A stretch of 64,000 bases of DNA from Aquiflexum gelatinilyticum. GTDB lineage: Bacteria; Bacteroidota; Bacteroidia; Cytophagales; Cyclobacteriaceae. Under the pieces are notes generated by a model. The model was not told where the DNA came from. It saw nothing but the letters and a program-made list of their open reading frames with translations, and did no database searches. Positions 54,333-63,619 of the stretch are shown in pieces (the stretch's first letter is position 1; every line of letters starts with the position of its first letter). Position numbers and translations under genes: made by a program. The DNA is taken from NCBI RefSeq assembly GCF_024741135.1, contig NZ_JANSUY010000022.1, forward strand, positions 1 to 64,000, given 5' to 3'.

Positions 54333-55454
54333 ATGAAATCCCGAAGAGACTTTTTACAAAAACTGACTGTCGGTGCAGGTATTCTGCCTTTTGCTTTCAG
54401 TTTCACACCAAATGAAAATCCTATGAATATATTCGATGATGTGCAGGACGGACCTATCCTCAGAGTTGCAATTATGGGATTGGGGAGCTACGGCAATCGG
54501 GTAGCAGAAGCAATGATGGATTGCAAACGGGCTAAAATCACCGGTGTGATCAGCGGAACGCCTTCAAAAATCAAAGAATGGCAGAGCAAATATGCCATAC
54601 CTGATAAAAACTGCTACAATTATGAAAACTTCGATGCGATCAAAAATAACCCCGACATTGATGCGGTCTATATCATTACTCCGAATGCCCTCCATCATGG
54701 ACAATGTCTCCGAGTTGCGGCTGCAGGCAAGCACGTCATCTGTGAAAAACCCATGGCTATCAATGCCAAGGAAGGTCAGGAAATGGTAAATGCCTGCAGG
54801 AAAGCCGGAGTAAAACTATTGATCGGATATAGGATGCACTTTGAAGCAAATACCTTAGAAGTCGTCAGATTGCGAAAAGAAGGAGAATTTGGGACCATCA
54901 AATTCTTCCAAGGCCTAAGTGGTTTTAAAATAGGTGATCCTACCCAATGGAGATTAAACAAAGCATTGGCAGGAGGTGGTGCCATGATGGATATCGGGAT
55001 CTATTCCATCAATGGAGCTAGGTATATGGTAGGAGAGGAGCCCGTTTGGGTCACTGCACAGGAGGAGAAAACAGATCCGGTTAAATTTAAGGAAGGCGTA
55101 GATGAAACGATTACTTTTCAGTTGGGTTTTCCAAGTGGTGTAATTGCTTCCTGTCTTTCTACTTATGCGATAAGCTACCTTGATAAATTTTTCTTAGTCG
55201 GAGAAAAGGGATTTGCCGAAATGCAGCCCTCAACAGGATATGGTCCTATAAAAAGCTGGACGAACAAAGGCAGACTTGATTTACCACATGTCACGCATCA
55301 GACAACGCAGATGGATCAGATGGCCATGATAATTTTGGATGGAAAGAAACCGATTATCCCTGTGGATGGAGAAGAAGGCGTCAAGGACATGAAGATCATT
55401 GATGCAATTTTTGAGGCAGCCAAAAGTGGAAAAAGGGTTCCTTTGAAACTGTAA
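54333..55454 (+). CDS. Tat-exported Gfo/Idh/MocA-family oxidoreductase
   Basis: This 373-residue protein has a twin-arginine signal (KSRRDFLQKLTVGAGILPFA). Its N-terminal Rossmann domain has VAIMGLGSYGNRVAEAMMD (about 47-65), followed by VYIITPNALHHGQCL and the family mark VICEKPMA (about 138-145). A substrate domain follows, with GIYSINGARYMVGEEP carrying the aspartate-rich turn just before it (GAMMDIG). It resembles glucose-fructose oxidoreductase, which works in the periplasm with a tightly bound NADP. The substrate, probably a sugar, is unknown. It stands alone, with a terminator downstream. Confidence 0.87.
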   Translation: MKSRRDFLQKLTVGAGILPFAFSFTPNENPMNIFDDVQDGPILRVAIMGLGSYGNRVAEAMMDCKRAKITGVISGTPSKIKEWQSKYAIPDKNCYNYENFDAIKNNPDIDAVYIITPNALHHGQCLRVAAAGKHVICEKPMAINAKEGQEMVNACRKAGVKLLIGYRMHFEANTLEVVRLRKEGEFGTIKFFQGLSGFKIGDPTQWRLNKALAGGGAMMDIGIYSINGARYMVGEEPVWVTAQEEKTDPVKFKEGVDETITFQLGFPSGVIASCLSTYAISYLDKFFLVGEKGFAEMQPSTGYGPIKSWTNKGRLDLPHVTHQTTQMDQMAMIILDGKKPIIPVDGEEGVKDMKIIDAIFEAAKSGKRVPLKL

Positions 55455-55473
55455 TAGAACCTTAAAAATCTTA

Positions 55474-55523
55474 GGCCTGTGAGAATCCGTGCTTGAAATC
55501 ATGGAGTTTCACAGGCTTTTTTT
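55474..55523 (+). terminator. Terminator of the Gfo/Idh/MocA gene
   Basis: GCCTGTGA (55475-55482) pairs with TCACAGGC (55509-55516), with partial pairing inside (GAATCC with GGAGTTTC). Seven T follow at 55517-55523. It begins 20 bases past the stop. Confidence 0.75.
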
Positions 55524-56252
55524 ATTCAAATACTTTTTCAACAAATGATTCAATTTTTTAGGCTTTAAATTTCCTTTGAAGATCAGTTAAAGTTAATTTT
55601 TTGAAAGAAGTAAAATCTTAATATTTTTCTTTTGAAAAGATAAACCGACATCATTTTGAAAATAAAATAAAGAGGCTCGAAAAATTAAATAAAAATTCGT
55701 TTTTAAAATAATTAAAAAATTGATAATCAATTAAATACAAAAATTTTTCCAACTGCATATAAACAAGTATTACCTCTTTCGACAAGGCCTTTAGGACACA
55801 AAATTTCAAAAAGATTTTTTCATAGAAAAATGGTAAAAAATAAATCAGAAACACCGTTTTTTTTGAGGTTACTTCTATTTAAGTTTGGTACAAATTTATA
55901 ATGATATATGAAGATTATTTATTGTTTATTCGTTGTATTCTTCGCAGCTCAGTTTCAAATAAATGCCCAAAATGAAACAGCAACTGTATATATCTTAAGA
56001 CCACTTTTGTGTGGAACTAAGTGAGACAAGCGGAAAAAAAACACTTGGTTTATTAGAAGAAAATAAAGAATGCCTTTGAGGCAATTTCCACCCATTCAAA
56101 ACTACTCAATCCAACATCATTCTTTGCTCTAATCTATTAGGCAATTGACTCACATTTAATATCAAAGGTATATTAATCAAAAACTTGTGTCCTGACAATT
56201 AACTCTCAAAACCAAATTCAAATTAAACTCAATTCCTCAAAAAAAGTAATTT
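55524..56252. other. AT-rich 730-base spacer
   Basis: It contains one short remnant gene (55908-56024) and no other convincing coding sequence. A small TGCCT-TTG-AGGCA hairpin lies at 56071-56083. The first 350 bases are very AT-rich and featureless. The outer-membrane barrel gene that follows at 56253 must have its promoter in the last part, but no exact TAnnTTTG box is visible. Confidence 0.5.
55908..56024 (+). pseudogene. Truncated secreted protein, signal peptide and first strand only
   Basis: The 38-codon frame reads MKIIYCLFVVFFAAQFQINA, then QNETATVYILRPLLCGTK and a stop. The first part is a textbook signal peptide ending NAQ. ATVYILRP resembles the opening strand of DUF2846-like domains (ATVYFYRP), which are normally 100 or more residues long. 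The sequence after LRP no longer fits, so this is probably a gene remnant cut off by a deletion or insertion. It is too short for certainty. Confidence 0.45.
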
Positions 56253-56825
56253 ATGAAAAGAACAATTTTAGTTTTATTCCTATTGACGGGTGGTTTATAC
56301 AATTATGTTGCTGCCCAAAACACCACGCCTTTAAGATTTTTAATTGAAGGTGGATTGGCATTGGGAGGCGATGACGTCGCTACTGTCAATTTTACCAACG
56401 GGAATTCTCAGAGGGTAAATGCAGGTCAGGGAATATCCTTGGGAGTTGGGGCTGAATATGCCATTCCAAGCCTTGAGAGTATCAGACTGAGATCTTCTGT
56501 AGGGATCAAATATGTAACCACCGCAGCAGACAATGCCCATATCAGACTTACCAGAATTCCAATTAATGTGAGTGGAAATTATGTTTTCAATGATACCTGG
56601 AGACTGGGATTGGGAATGTCCTTTCATACCAATATAAAATTCAATGCGGGTGGTATCGGTGATAATTTCACTCTTGGAAATGCCTCAGGCCCTTTCATTG
56701 AATTTGCTTACAAATGGGTAGGTCTTACTTACACCATCATGAACTATGAAGGTATGCTTGGAGAAACTTATAATGCCAATTCAATTGGTATCACATTCTC
56801 AGGAGTATTGCCTAAGAGAAATTGA
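56253..56825 (+). CDS. Outer-membrane beta-barrel protein
   Basis: This 190-residue protein has a signal peptide (about 1-21, ending VAAQ) followed by alternating strands typical of an eight-stranded barrel: LRFLIEGGLALGGDDVATV, ISLGVGAEYAIP, LRSSVGIKYVTTA, WRLGLGMSFHTNIKFN, GPFIEFAYKWVGLTYTIMNY, SIGITFSGVLPKRN. The role is unknown. A bidirectional terminator follows, and the next gene is convergent. Confidence 0.75.
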   Translation: MKRTILVLFLLTGGLYNYVAAQNTTPLRFLIEGGLALGGDDVATVNFTNGNSQRVNAGQGISLGVGAEYAIPSLESIRLRSSVGIKYVTTAADNAHIRLTRIPINVSGNYVFNDTWRLGLGMSFHTNIKFNAGGIGDNFTLGNASGPFIEFAYKWVGLTYTIMNYEGMLGETYNANSIGITFSGVLPKRN

Positions 56826-56893
56826 TAAAATTCACAACATGACCTACACAGATTGTTGATTTGGTCAAATGAAAAAGGAATCCATCAAGCAAA

Positions 56894-56923
56894 AAAAAAA
56901 CCTGTGATTTCACAGGTTTTTTT
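56894..56923. terminator. Bidirectional terminator between convergent genes
   Basis: CCTGTGA (56901-56907) pairs with TCACAGG (56910-56916), extended by A and T runs on both sides (AAAAAAA before, TTTTTTT after). It lies between the stops of the barrel gene (56825, plus) and the lipase-like gene (56943, minus), so it can serve both. Confidence 0.8.
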
Positions 56924-56942
56924 GCTTTGTGCGGGAATCTGC

Positions 56943-57971
56943 TTAATCCTCTTCGAGAATCAATTCTTTTGCCGGAACAGGAATACCTGCAACCTCTTCC
57001 AAAAATCTTTTTGTTTCCCTTAGAACTCCTTCCCAATCTTTAGAGGTAATGCTGGAAGCGATGACATGGTCACCGGATTCGGGAAATGCCACTTTGACTT
57101 TTTTATTCTCCGGGGTCTGGACTTGGTCAAACATTTCAAACATCTTAGGAACGGAGACAACCTTGTCCTGTTCTTCTTCATTTTTGTAAAAATATCCCAA
57201 GAACATTGGCTGATGGATTTCTTTAAACGTCTCGGCGTTCATTTTACTCCTGATCAAAACCCCCAAACTCCGGTAACTGTTCAAGTGATATTCCCTGGAC
57301 CAATATTTTGCTTTATCACCTTCTCTTTCGTTGACGATTGTCCCGTTTTCATATTGAAATTTCTCAGCCAAAAAAGATAACCAAGGTTTAAAAAAGATTT
57401 CCAAAGCATCTCCATATTCTCTGACACAGGGAGAATAAAGAACCAAAGCCTTCATATCAGGTCTTTCAGAAGCTAGAACCAAAGACAATGCACCACCCAT
57501 AGAGGTCCCCACGATAATGACTGAGTCTCCAAGGCTTTTTCCCACCATAAATGCCTCTCTGGCTTCATCTACCAACTTTTGGGCAGTTAGGTGCCTGAAT
57601 CCATCCGGTCTGCTGATGCCATGTTCGGGTAGTCTGACTAGATATAAATTGGCGTCAAAATAATCCGCAAGTTCCCGGTGCACAGGATCTCCTTCCATAT
57701 TACTAGCACCAAATCCATGGATGTAGACTATAGAATAGGGGGTTTTACTCTTATTGATACTATCTGCCCAAACAATTTTTGCTTCATTGCCCGGTTTCAA
57801 TCCCTTCACTGTATCACTTTTTGCTTGGATGAAGGCCTGAAGTTCTCCCATCCGGGTTGGAACCGCAGGGTATTCTCCTGATAAATCTTCGATTTGGGAT
57901 TTTGGACCTAGCATATAAACTATGGCTAAGATGATCAAGAATCCAAGTAGAAACTGCAATGATTTTTTCAT
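56943..57971 (-). CDS. Membrane-anchored alpha/beta hydrolase (lipase/esterase-like)
   Basis: The ATG at 57971 (MKKSLQFLLGFLIILAIVYM) is preferred to an upstream one at 58031. The 342-residue protein starts with one membrane helix (about 6-24), then an alpha/beta hydrolase domain: IVYIHGFGASNMEGDPVHRE for the oxyanion region (about 85-104), VGTSMGGALS with the nucleophile serine (about 163) and ESGDHVIASS with the histidine (about 303). The GxSxG form fits esterases or lipases. It should act on the periplasmic side. It is transcribed divergently from the M28 peptidase gene with a 150-base gap. Confidence 0.8.
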   Translation of the reverse strand: MKKSLQFLLGFLIILAIVYMLGPKSQIEDLSGEYPAVPTRMGELQAFIQAKSDTVKGLKPGNEAKIVWADSINKSKTPYSIVYIHGFGASNMEGDPVHRELADYFDANLYLVRLPEHGISRPDGFRHLTAQKLVDEAREAFMVGKSLGDSVIIVGTSMGGALSLVLASERPDMKALVLYSPCVREYGDALEIFFKPWLSFLAEKFQYENGTIVNEREGDKAKYWSREYHLNSYRSLGVLIRSKMNAETFKEIHQPMFLGYFYKNEEEQDKVVSVPKMFEMFDQVQTPENKKVKVAFPESGDHVIASSITSKDWEGVLRETKRFLEEVAGIPVPAKELILEED

Positions 57972-58096
57972 GTTGCAACTTTTATGAGTATTCAGTAAAG
58001 CTAAAACCTTACTGGCATTTAACCAATCCAAATCTTGAATCCCGATAGCAATATTCCATCCAAATAATGCCTGATTTTAGATTGGGGTATTTTTGT

Positions 58097-58104
58097 TATT
58101 TTTG
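58097..58104 (+). promoter_or_regulatory. Possible -7 box for the M28 peptidase gene
   Basis: TATTTTTG fits TAnnTTTG and is followed by GC. It lies 17 bases before the ATG at 58122, giving a leader of about 12 bases. No well-placed TTG -33 element is visible, so this is a weak call. Confidence 0.4.
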
Positions 58105-58121
58105 GCTAAGACCAATTCAAG

Positions 58122-59765
58122 ATGAAAAAAACTTATTTGCTTACAATCGCCTCATTGATTCTTCTGGCAAGTTCATGCCAATCTCCTGAAGATAATCCTT
58201 ACCAAATTTCGAAAGACAGTGTAGAGCCTCATATTATGGAATTGGCCTCCGATGAATTTATGGGAAGAAAACCATTTACCGAAGGGGAAACCAAAACAGT
58301 ACAATACCTTGAGCAGGCCTACAAAGACCTTGGTGTAGAGCCCGGAAATGGGGAAAGCTACTTTCAGGAAGTGCCTATGGTTTCTATTTTGACACAACCT
58401 GCACCCACAATGACTATTCAATCCAAAAGTCAATCCATTGAATTGAAGGGATTAGAGGATTATGTCATCTGGACGCAGCGTACAGACTCCTTACTTACTG
58501 TGGACGGAGCAGAGTTGGTTTTTGCAGGCTATGGAATCGTAGCTCCTGAGTATGGTTGGAATGATTACAAAAACATAGATGTCAAAGGGAAAATTGTAGT
58601 CCTTTTGGTCAACGACCCTGGTTATGGTACTGAAGATGTTTCATTATTCAGGGGCAATACCATGACCTACTACGGTCGATGGACCTACAAAATGGAAGAA
58701 GCTGCCAAACATGGAGCCTTAGGAACATTGATCATTCACGAAACAGGTCCTGCAGGATATGGATTCAATGTCATCCAAAACAACTGGAATACGTCAAGAC
58801 TTTCTTTGGATCTCAGAAATACCCCAACTTATCAGGCCATGTTTGAAGGATGGATTGCTTTACCTATTGCAGGCCAATTGTTTTCCTTGGCAGGTCTTGA
58901 TGAAAAAGAGCTTTTTGAAAAAGCTAAAAAACCTGATTTTCAGGCTATTCCTATGAACTTGACTGCAAGTACTTCCCTAGAAGTAAAAGCAAAATATGAT
59001 GTATCCAAAAACGTAATCGCCAAAATTACAGGAAGTAAGTATCCTGACGAATATATCATCTATACAGCCCATTGGGATCATTTGGGAATAGGTGCTCCCG
59101 ATGCTTCGGGAGACAGTATTTACAATGGCGCTTGGGACAATGCAAGTGGAACCGCGGCACTATTGGGAATGGCCAAAGCCTTTATAGAAGATGCCAAGCC
59201 GGAAAGGTCTGTTGTGTTTTTGACAGTGACAGCCGAGGAACAAGGCTTGCTTGGGTCTGCCTATTATTCCCAAAATCCTGTTTTTCCAAAAGAAAAAACA
59301 GTGGCCAACATTAATCTAGATGGAATGAATCCTTATGGTAAAATGAAAGATGTGGCACTCATTGGATTGGGTCAGTCAGAACTTGAAGACATACTTAATG
59401 TAGAATTGGAAAAAAAGGGAAGGTACAGTACTCCTGAATCTATTCCTTCAGCAGGATGGTATTACCGGTCTGATCATTTCAATTTTGCAAAAATAGGAAT
59501 TCCTGCACTCTACATCGGAATAGGTGTCGATCATGTGGAAAAAGGGAAGGCATATGGGAAGGAATTGGAATCAAAGTACAATTCTGAAGTTTACCACAAA
59601 CCCGGTGACAATTATGATCCTGCCAATTGGGACTATGAAGCCATGTTGGGAGACGTGCAGCTCCTTTATGAAGTCGGTAAAAAGTTGTCAAACAGTACCG
59701 CTTGGCCCGGCTGGAAAGAAGGTTCAGAATTCAAAGCAGTCAGGGATTCCTACATGAAGAGATAA
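58122..59765 (+). CDS. M28-family metallopeptidase, lipoprotein
   Basis: The 547-residue protein has a lipobox (LLASSC, cysteine about 19). Its PA-like insert (about 125-260, ELVFAGYGIVAPEYGWNDY) precedes the M28 zinc peptidase domain: YTAHWDHLG (about 310), GAWDNASGTAALLGM (about 340), TAEEQGLLGSAYYS (about 370), NINLDGMNPYG (about 398) and YRSDHFNFAKIGIPALY (about 450) supply the two-zinc ligands. It is an aminopeptidase-type enzyme acting on peptides in the envelope. It stands alone after the divergent promoter. Confidence 0.92.
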   Translation: MKKTYLLTIASLILLASSCQSPEDNPYQISKDSVEPHIMELASDEFMGRKPFTEGETKTVQYLEQAYKDLGVEPGNGESYFQEVPMVSILTQPAPTMTIQSKSQSIELKGLEDYVIWTQRTDSLLTVDGAELVFAGYGIVAPEYGWNDYKNIDVKGKIVVLLVNDPGYGTEDVSLFRGNTMTYYGRWTYKMEEAAKHGALGTLIIHETGPAGYGFNVIQNNWNTSRLSLDLRNTPTYQAMFEGWIALPIAGQLFSLAGLDEKELFEKAKKPDFQAIPMNLTASTSLEVKAKYDVSKNVIAKITGSKYPDEYIIYTAHWDHLGIGAPDASGDSIYNGAWDNASGTAALLGMAKAFIEDAKPERSVVFLTVTAEEQGLLGSAYYSQNPVFPKEKTVANINLDGMNPYGKMKDVALIGLGQSELEDILNVELEKKGRYSTPESIPSAGWYYRSDHFNFAKIGIPALYIGIGVDHVEKGKAYGKELESKYNSEVYHKPGDNYDPANWDYEAMLGDVQLLYEVGKKLSNSTAWPGWKEGSEFKAVRDSYMKR

Positions 59766-59882
59766 TTCAAAACCTGTTTATTAATTTGATGGGTTCACAT
59801 TTTGTTAGTAATACAAACTTTTATTGAGTATTTTAAACTATTTGTGAGAACTGCACGTTTCCTGATTGTTGTGAAATGAAAA

Positions 59883-60563
59883 ATGGAAAACATTCTCAAA
59901 AAAATACGAGTTGAAATCAATCCTGATATTTATTTGAAGGATCCTTTCAGTTCGGAACTTGGAAAAGACATCATTTTGAAAAGTGTTTCTATGATGCAGG
60001 AATTGGGATTTGAGCAATTCACGTTTAAGAAACTGTCTTCAAAAATAGATTGTACAGAATCGGCGATATACCGGTATTTTGAAAACAAGCATAAACTGCT
60101 TTTGTTTTTGAATTCTTGGTATTGGGGATACTTAGAGCAAAATTTTGTTTTTGGTACAGCAAACCTTACAGACCCATTTAAAAAACTTGAAATAGCCATC
60201 AAAATATTGGTGAATGGTCCGATTTTTTCCCAAAATGATTTCATTGATCCTGTTTCTTTGAGAAAATTGATTACAGATGAAGCAAACAAGGCGATCATGA
60301 CAAAAGAAGTGGATGAAGAATACCAAAAAGGTTTTTTCAACCATTTCAACAAATTGAGTGAAAGAATTGCCGATATTATTTTGGAAATCAATCCTGAATT
60401 TGAATTTCCAAAAACTTTAGTGTCCACCGTAATGGAATCAAGCCTGATTCAGTCTTATTATGCCAAGCACCTGCCGGGATTCACCGAACAGGTTCCGGGA
60501 GACGAAAGGAGGATTGATTTTTTCAATAACCTAGTTTTCAAAACCATCCAAAATGAAAATTGA
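59883..60563 (+). CDS. TetR-family regulator of the export operon
   Basis: The 226-residue protein has the TetR N-terminal helix-turn-helix: IILKSVSMMQELGFEQFTFK, then KLSSKIDCTESAIYRYFENK. The rest is a helical ligand-binding region without family-specific marks. It overlaps the ABC exporter gene by 11 bases and therefore lies in the same transcript. It probably controls the operon it starts. The effector is unknown. Confidence 0.85.
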   Translation: MENILKKIRVEINPDIYLKDPFSSELGKDIILKSVSMMQELGFEQFTFKKLSSKIDCTESAIYRYFENKHKLLLFLNSWYWGYLEQNFVFGTANLTDPFKKLEIAIKILVNGPIFSQNDFIDPVSLRKLITDEANKAIMTKEVDEEYQKGFFNHFNKLSERIADIILEINPEFEFPKTLVSTVMESSLIQSYYAKHLPGFTEQVPGDERRIDFFNNLVFKTIQNEN

Positions 60564-62253
60564 TTACGCAATAACTCCTTTAAAAAGGTTCTTTAAACTT
60601 CTTAACGAAGAGAAGAAAGAGGTTTATTCCATCTACTTTTATTCAATATTGAACGGTGCTGTTTCTTTGATTTATCCCTTGGGGATACAGGCGATCGTCA
60701 ATTTTGTTTTGGGTGGAAGGGTCAGTACAGCATGGCTAATTATGGTTTTGGTGGTAGCACTGGGAATCGCTTTTGGAGGGTTTCTTCAGATTTCCCAATT
60801 ATATCTGACAGAAAAACTGGAGCAGAGGATCTTTACCAAAACAGGTTTTGGATTTGCTTACAGGTTGCCAAGGCTCAAATTGGATGAGTTGCACGGTCAA
60901 TATCCGCCTGAGCTCGTCAATAGATTTTTTGACGCGGTAAATCTCCAAAAGGGAATGTCAAAGATTTTGATTGACTTTTCATTTTCGATGGTTCAGATCT
61001 TCTTTGGGATGATTCTTCTTGCATTGTACAATGTGTTCTTCCTCATTTTCAGTTTGATTTTGATTGGCTTGGTCGTTTTGATTTTCTATTTCACCAGCCC
61101 AAAAGGAATGGAAACCAACCTGAAAGTATCTACCTTAAAATATAAAACAGCTTATTGGCTGGAAGAAATAGGCAGGACATTAGGGACTTTCAAATTGGCC
61201 GGAAATTCTAATTTACCATTCTATACTATTGATAAACTACTGACTACTTATGTTGAATTCCGAAACAAGCATTTTGCGGTTTTGGTATTTCAATATAAAG
61301 TCATGATTGCATTCAAAGCCTTGATAGTTACAACCCTGTTAATTGTGGGGAGTTTGTTGCTGATTGACAATCAGATCAGTATCGGGCAATTCGTTGCAGC
61401 AGAAGTGATTATTATCTTGATTGTAAGCTCAGTAGAAAAGCTTATCCTTTCACTTGATGTGGTATATGATACTTTGACAGCTACTGAAAAAATCGGACAG
61501 ATCATGGATATGCCTATCGAAAGGCAGGAAGGAACTGAGAAATCTTTGACCACAAATAGCGAAAGCCTTCAGTTCCAAGTCAGAAATCTTAGCTATAAGT
61601 CAAAGGATTCTACTTTTGAGATTATTGACGACCTGACATTTGATTTGAATGCCGGCGAGAAAGTAATTCTTACAGGAAAGAGTGGAAGTGGAAAGAGTAC
61701 CTTGATGTACCTGATTTCAGGATTGTTTACTGATTATAGGGGGCGGATTATCATCAACGGATTGCCGATCGATACGATGAACCTAGACCGTTTAAGGAGT
61801 TATATTGGAGATAGTCTTTCCCATCAGTCTATTTTCCATGGGACAATTTTTGAAAATATAACACTTAAAAAGGACGTAGCAGAAAGCCATGTCAGGGAAA
61901 TCATGAAGATGGTGGGGTTGAAGGAATACATCTATAAACTGCCGGAGGATTGGGACACCCAATTGATGCCTGAAGGTCAGGGTTTGAGCAAATCAATCAT
62001 CAGTAGGATTGTGTTGGCAAGGTGTCTCGTAAACAATCCAAAAGCTTTGCTATTGGAGGATATGATTGCGTTTTTTGAACCTGAGGAAAAACAAAGGATT
62101 GTCGATTACATCCTGAACGGCCCATGGACAGTCATGATGATATCTGAAAATGCAGATACCATTAAAAAGTTTCCAAGGGTGATCCAATTGGATCATGGTA
62201 AGCTGGTATTTGATGGAAGCAGTGAAGTTTATGCAAAAGCAAATGGAATTTAA
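60553..62253 (+). CDS. ABC-type exporter with a degenerate ATPase domain
   Basis: The 566-residue protein has a membrane domain with five to six helices (about 25-310) and an ATPase domain (about 340-566) with a good Walker A (LTGKSGSGKST, about 375). Other catalytic motifs are changed: the LSGGQ signature reads LSKSI, the Walker B and catalytic pair read LLLED instead of ILLDE, the D-loop reads FFEP, and the switch histidine is missing (MMISENADTIK). The position before an HlyD adaptor and a TolC suggests a type I secretion-like or multi-component export complex. Whether it still hydrolyses ATP is uncertain; the changes may be normal for this branch. Confidence 0.82.
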   Translation: MKIDYAITPLKRFFKLLNEEKKEVYSIYFYSILNGAVSLIYPLGIQAIVNFVLGGRVSTAWLIMVLVVALGIAFGGFLQISQLYLTEKLEQRIFTKTGFGFAYRLPRLKLDELHGQYPPELVNRFFDAVNLQKGMSKILIDFSFSMVQIFFGMILLALYNVFFLIFSLILIGLVVLIFYFTSPKGMETNLKVSTLKYKTAYWLEEIGRTLGTFKLAGNSNLPFYTIDKLLTTYVEFRNKHFAVLVFQYKVMIAFKALIVTTLLIVGSLLLIDNQISIGQFVAAEVIIILIVSSVEKLILSLDVVYDTLTATEKIGQIMDMPIERQEGTEKSLTTNSESLQFQVRNLSYKSKDSTFEIIDDLTFDLNAGEKVILTGKSGSGKSTLMYLISGLFTDYRGRIIINGLPIDTMNLDRLRSYIGDSLSHQSIFHGTIFENITLKKDVAESHVREIMKMVGLKEYIYKLPEDWDTQLMPEGQGLSKSIISRIVLARCLVNNPKALLLEDMIAFFEPEEKQRIVDYILNGPWTVMMISENADTIKKFPRVIQLDHGKLVFDGSSEVYAKANGI

Positions 62254-62264
62254 TTTAAAGAGCG

Positions 62265-63617
62265 ATGTTAGGGATTTCTAAAAATAAAATTTCAGATAGT
62301 GTGTCTTTTGATGGTTTCAAGAGCATTTCAATGACCATTCCAAAAGATGAAAGTAAGAAAAGAATCCAGATTCTTCTTTGGACGATGATCGGAATGTTTC
62401 TTTTCCTGTTTTTGCCATGGACCCAGAATATCAGGTCTAAAGGATTTGTAACCGCACTAAGACCAGACCAAAGACCGCAGACAGTTCATTCCATCATCGC
62501 GGGAAGAATAGAAAAATGGTATGTGGCAGAAGGTGATTACGTACAGAAGGGGGATACTATCTTAAGGATTTCTGAGATAAAAGATGACTATTTTGATCCA
62601 CAACTTTTGGAAAGAACCCAACTCCAGGTCGAAGCCAAGACACTTTCGGCAAAATCCTATTCTGAAAAAGTAAAGTCACTTGAGATCCAGATCCAAGCCT
62701 TGAAGGAAAATAATGTGCTTAGAAAGGAACAGGCTGAAAACAGGCTTAGGATGGCAGAACTCAATGTTATTTCTGACAGTATCCGTTTTGAACAATCCAA
62801 AGTGAATTTTAAAGTGGGGACTGAACAGCTAAAGCGTACCGACAAATTGTACCAAGAAGGGTTGAGGTCTCTGACGGATTTTGAACAAAGAGAGCTACGT
62901 TTTCAAGAAGTACAGGCAGGTATTGTGGCAGCAGAGAACAATCTTTTGAAAAGTAAAAATGCCCTTATAGCTGCTCAGATAGAATTGAATGCGATAGACA
63001 ATGATTTTAGGGACAAAATGGCCAAAGCTTCAGCAGATAAATTTGAGGCCATGTCTGCCCAATTTGACGCAGAAGGTACAGCCACCAAACTTGAAAATCA
63101 ATATACCAATTATGAAGTCAGGACTGGTTATAGGTTTATTTTGGCACCACAGGAAGGCTACATTACTGAAGCCATTCAGGTAGGTATCGGTGAGACTATC
63201 AAAGAGGGAGCAGAAATCATGAGTATTCTTCCGGGTAATGCACAGCTTGCCGTAGAGATGTTTATAGAACCAGTAGATTTTCCTCTCATCCGAATCGGAA
63301 ATAAAGTGAGGTTTATATTCGATGGATGGCCGGCAATTGTATTCTCGGGATGGCCTCAGATTACCAACGGTACTTTCGGCGGTGTGGTCACAGCGATCGA
63401 TAACTTTGCAGGGCCTGATGGCAAATACAGGGTTTTGGTAGTGGAGGATTTGGAAGAAAAACGTTGGCCGACCCAATTGAGAATCGGATCAGGAGCTGAT
63501 GGAATTGCTTTACTCAACGATGTTCCTCTTTGGTATGAAATATGGCGACAGCTTAATGGTTTCCCTGCTGATTATTATACAGCAAGAGAAAAGGCTGAAA
63601 ACCAAAATAAGAAATAA
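62265..63617 (+). CDS. HlyD-family membrane fusion protein
   Basis: This 450-residue protein has one membrane helix near the N-terminus (about 34-55, LLWTMIGMFLFLFLPWT), a lipoyl-like segment (IIAGRIEKWYVAEGDYVQKG, about 77-96), a long coiled coil (about 115-285) and a second barrel part (FIEPVDFPLIRIGNKVRFIF). This is the adaptor of an ABC-type or type I export complex. It starts 11 bases after the exporter gene and ends 2 bases before the TolC gene, so all belong to one operon. Confidence 0.9.
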   Translation: MLGISKNKISDSVSFDGFKSISMTIPKDESKKRIQILLWTMIGMFLFLFLPWTQNIRSKGFVTALRPDQRPQTVHSIIAGRIEKWYVAEGDYVQKGDTILRISEIKDDYFDPQLLERTQLQVEAKTLSAKSYSEKVKSLEIQIQALKENNVLRKEQAENRLRMAELNVISDSIRFEQSKVNFKVGTEQLKRTDKLYQEGLRSLTDFEQRELRFQEVQAGIVAAENNLLKSKNALIAAQIELNAIDNDFRDKMAKASADKFEAMSAQFDAEGTATKLENQYTNYEVRTGYRFILAPQEGYITEAIQVGIGETIKEGAEIMSILPGNAQLAVEMFIEPVDFPLIRIGNKVRFIFDGWPAIVFSGWPQITNGTFGGVVTAIDNFAGPDGKYRVLVVEDLEEKRWPTQLRIGSGADGIALLNDVPLWYEIWRQLNGFPADYYTAREKAENQNKK

Positions 63618-63619
63618 AC

